Positions 61,847-64,000 of a DNA stretch of 64,000 nucleotides are shown here, one piece after another. The stretch comes from Comamonadaceae bacterium (GTDB lineage: Bacteria; Pseudomonadota; Gammaproteobacteria; Burkholderiales; Burkholderiaceae_C): positions 1-64,000 of the forward strand of contig CANCLK010000003.1 in the NCBI GenBank assembly GCA_947378785.1, given 5' to 3'. Each line of letters begins with the position of its first letter. The stretch's first letter is position 1. Both the position numbers and the translations under genes were made by a program. Below the pieces are notes generated by a model that was not told where the DNA came from, ran no database searches, and saw only the letters and a program-made list of their open reading frames with translations.

Positions 61847-64000
61847 TTGACCATCTCACGAAAGAGATCACTTATCAAAACAACTCCACACCCTTCGAGC
61901 CAGGTTTCCAACCTGCTCGCTGAATTTGAAGGCACCGTTTCGGGTCACCGTGACGGCCACGGCTTCGTTCAACGCGATGACGGCGAGGCTGATATTTACT
62001 TGCCGCCGAATGAAATGCGTGCGGTTCTCCACAAAGATCGAGTCAAAGCGCGCATCGTGCGCCATGACCGCAAAAATCGGCCTGAAGGCCGTGTCACAGA
62101 AATTCTCGAGCGCTCACCCCATCCGATCATTGGCCGTTTGCTGCAAGAAAGCGGTGTTTGGCTGGTCGCTCCAGAAGACAAGCGTTATGGCCAAGACGTG
62201 CTCATTCCAAAAAGCGCAACAGGCACCGCCAAAACGGGTCAGGTGGTGGTGGTCGAGCTGACCGAGCCGCCCGCCTTATTTGGCCAGCCGGTTGGGCGCG
62301 TCAAAGAAGTGCTGGGCGAAATTGACGACCCCGGCATGGAAATCGAAATTGCCGTGCGCAAATATGGTGTGCCGCACGAATTCAGTGACGAGGCGCTGGC
62401 GCTGGCTCGCGCCTTGCCCGATGCCGTGCGACCTATCGACAAACAAGGCCGTGTCGACCTGACCGACATCGCGCTGGTGACGATTGACGGTGAAGACGCG
62501 CGCGATTTTGATGACGCCGTGTATTGCGAACCCGCCAAGGTCGGTCGTGCTAAGGGCTGGCGTCTGTTGGTAGCGATTGCCGATGTGAGCCACTATGTCG
62601 ACACCGGCAGCGCGATTGACATTGACGCCTATGACCGGGCCACCAGCGTGTATTTTCCGCGCCGCGTGATTCCGATGTTGCCCGAAAAACTCTCCAACGG
62701 TTTGTGTTCTCTGAACCCGAACGTTGAGCGGCTGTGCATGGTCTGCGACATGCTGATCACCGCCAAAGGTGAAGTCCACGCCTATCAGTTTTACCCGGCC
62801 GTGATGTTCAGTCACGCCCGTTTCACGTACACCGAAGTGGCGGCTATTTTGGCCAATACGCGCGGCCCCGAAGCCGCTCAGCGTAAAGCGTTGGTGCCGC
62901 ATTTGCTGGACTTGCATGATGTCTACCAAGCCTTGCTCAAAGAGCGTGGCGTTCGCGGTGCGGTGGACTTCGAAACCACAGAAACACAGATCGTCTGCGA
63001 TGACGCCGGCCGCATCGAAAAAATCGTGCCGCGCACGCGCAACGTGGCGCACCGCTTGATTGAAGAAGCCATGCTGTCGGCCAATGTCTGCTCGGCGGAC
63101 TTCATTGCGCAAAGCAAGCATGCCGGCTTGTTTCGCGTGCACGAAGGCCCGACGCCTGAGAAAAAAGACATGCTGCGCAGTTACCTCAAAGCTATTGGCT
63201 TGGGGCTGACCATCAGTGATGACCCCATGCCTGGCGAGTTTCAGTCGATCGCCTTGGCCACCAAGGACCGCCCTGACGCGCAGCAAATTCATTCGATGCT
63301 GCTGCGCTCCATGTCGCAGGCGATTTACACGCCGATGAACAACGGCCACTTTGGTTTGGCGTACGAGGCCTACACGCACTTCACCAGCCCGATTCGGCGC
63401 TACCCAGATTTGCTGGTTCACCGCGTTATCAAGGCGGTTCTGAAGCAGGCTAAATACCAGCTGCCGGCCTTGCCGACACCGGGTGAAGCCCATGCCAAGC
63501 TCTCCAAGCGCTTGGCGACGCGGGCGGCGGAGTCGGATCAAAAGCCGAAAAAACCGACGATGGATCAACTCGCCTGGCAAGCCGCTGGCCTGCATTGCAG
63601 CGCCAACGAACGCCGGGCAGACGAGGCCAGCCGTGACGTTGAAGCTTGGCTCAAATGCAAATACATGCGCGGTCATTTGGGCGAAGAGTTCGGCGGTGTC
63701 GTCAGTTCCGCGACCAGCTTCGGAATTTTTGTCACCTTGGACGCTATGTATGTCGAAGGGCTGGTGCACATCACCGAACTTGGTAGCGAGTACTTCCGTT
63801 TTGACGAAGCCCGTCAAGAGCTTCGCGGTGAGCGCACAGGTCTGCGTTATGCCATTGGCACGCGGGTTCGGGTGCAGGTCAGTCGCGTCGACCTGGATGG
63901 TCGAAAGATTGACTTCCGGCTGGTGCATGAAGGTGAAGACTTGATGGCGCGTGCCATGAAGGACAAGTCAGGCGGTTCAGCCAATTCCGCAACTGACGAG
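61847..64000 (+). CDS. rnr: Ribonuclease R (3' end outside window)
   Basis: A 3'-to-5' exoribonuclease of the RNase II family, open to the last base of the window (718 codons). After a short basic N-terminus come a cold-shock-type OB domain (GTVSGHRDGHGFVQRDD), the RNB domain with the catalytic acid set TIDGEDARDFDDAV and NNGHFGLAYEAYTHFTSPIR, and an S1 domain (GGVVSSATSFGIFV). There is no ATG; a TTG at 61847 is the only plausible start after an in-frame stop at 61826. The N-terminal helix-turn-helix of the E. coli enzyme is absent. Expected role: degradation of structured RNA and rRNA quality control. Confidence 0.93.
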   Translation, partial: MTISRKRSLIKTTPHPSSQVSNLLAEFEGTVSGHRDGHGFVQRDDGEADIYLPPNEMRAVLHKDRVKARIVRHDRKNRPEGRVTEILERSPHPIIGRLLQESGVWLVAPEDKRYGQDVLIPKSATGTAKTGQVVVVELTEPPALFGQPVGRVKEVLGEIDDPGMEIEIAVRKYGVPHEFSDEALALARALPDAVRPIDKQGRVDLTDIALVTIDGEDARDFDDAVYCEPAKVGRAKGWRLLVAIADVSHYVDTGSAIDIDAYDRATSVYFPRRVIPMLPEKLSNGLCSLNPNVERLCMVCDMLITAKGEVHAYQFYPAVMFSHARFTYTEVAAILANTRGPEAAQRKALVPHLLDLHDVYQALLKERGVRGAVDFETTETQIVCDDAGRIEKIVPRTRNVAHRLIEEAMLSANVCSADFIAQSKHAGLFRVHEGPTPEKKDMLRSYLKAIGLGLTISDDPMPGEFQSIALATKDRPDAQQIHSMLLRSMSQAIYTPMNNGHFGLAYEAYTHFTSPIRRYPDLLVHRVIKAVLKQAKYQLPALPTPGEAHAKLSKRLATRAAESDQKPKKPTMDQLAWQAAGLHCSANERRADEASRDVEAWLKCKYMRGHLGEEFGGVVSSATSFGIFVTLDAMYVEGLVHITELGSEYFRFDEARQELRGERTGLRYAIGTRVRVQVSRVDLDGRKIDFRLVHEGEDLMARAMKDKSGGSANSATDE

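Noticed and set aside
62276-63928. 550-codon open frame on the minus strand
   Set aside because: It lies fully opposite rnr, whose plus-strand frame has all RNase R motifs. The minus frame has no family motif and is a codon-bias shadow.

Overview
The window looks like a chromosomal segment of a betaproteobacterium of the order Burkholderiales, most likely Comamonadaceae. The reasons are the conserved order pheT-ihfA-merR-like gene-tRNA-Pro on the left, rimO-tRNA-Leu(CAG)-rnr on the right, and ten tripartite tricarboxylate (Bug/TctC) periplasmic binding proteins in about 55 kb, an expansion typical of that order. Housekeeping genes occupy only the two ends (1-2273 and 60073-64000) plus rdgC and a NUDIX gene near 50-52 kb. 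Almost everything else is accessory catabolism and transport.

Layout. 1-2.3 kb: pheT (3' part), ihfA, a MerR-family regulator, tRNA-Pro(GGG) with its own terminator. 2.3-3.1 kb: gene-poor, with the start of an IS3-type orfA as a relic. 3.1-7.0 kb: a LysR regulator diverging from an operon of a six-Asp-box beta-propeller, an SDR lacking the usual catalytic Tyr/Lys, and a TctC protein. 7.1-9.6 kb: amidase diverging from its probable LysR regulator. 9.6-12.4 kb: aldo/keto reductase, TctC and an RraA-like protein with altered catalytic residues. 12.7-19.0 kb: aspartate-dehydrogenase-like gene, a complete LivJHMGF ABC transporter and a CnbZ (2-aminomuconate deaminase)-like gene. 19.0-22.0 kb: NIPSNAP protein, LigI-like amidohydrolase, TctC, cytochrome b561. 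22.3-29.6 kb: a tripartite RND efflux operon followed by an SGNH hydrolase.

29.6-36.2 kb: two translationally coupled TctC genes (one a lipoprotein), a trypsin-TPR protease, an LprI-like protein, an isocitrate-lyase/PEP-mutase family enzyme and two more TctC genes. 36.7-38.5 kb: a secreted GH18 chitinase with four chitin-binding modules. 38.6-40.6 kb: the only TctA/TctB membrane pair. 41.0-50.2 kb: a long minus-strand run of E1 beta/alpha dehydrogenase, TctC, SDR, BKACE, cupin, aldehyde dehydrogenase, TctC and an Ldh-type dehydrogenase. 50.3-51.8 kb: rdgC and NUDIX. 51.9-57.0 kb: a gentisate module (ABM monooxygenase, gentisate 1,2-dioxygenase, a broken fumarylpyruvate hydrolase, TRAP DctQMP). 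57.2-59.9 kb: HpcH/HpaI aldolase, TctC and a crotonase resembling 6-oxocamphor hydrolase.

How it fits together: each binding-protein gene sits beside one or two enzymes for carboxylates or ring-cleavage products, so the region reads as a mosaic of uptake-plus-catabolism cassettes. One TctAB pair may serve several orphan TctC proteins. The strongest candidates for something undescribed are the 10.7-21.3 kb group (Liv transporter, CnbZ-like deaminase, aspartate-dehydrogenase-like enzyme, LigI-like hydrolase, altered RraA protein), which may form a route for an amino-aromatic or aminomuconate-like compound, and the propeller/SDR/TctC operon at 4.2-7.0 kb. The gentisate operon has lost its hydrolase through a deletion that removes the expected catalytic His-Glu pair.
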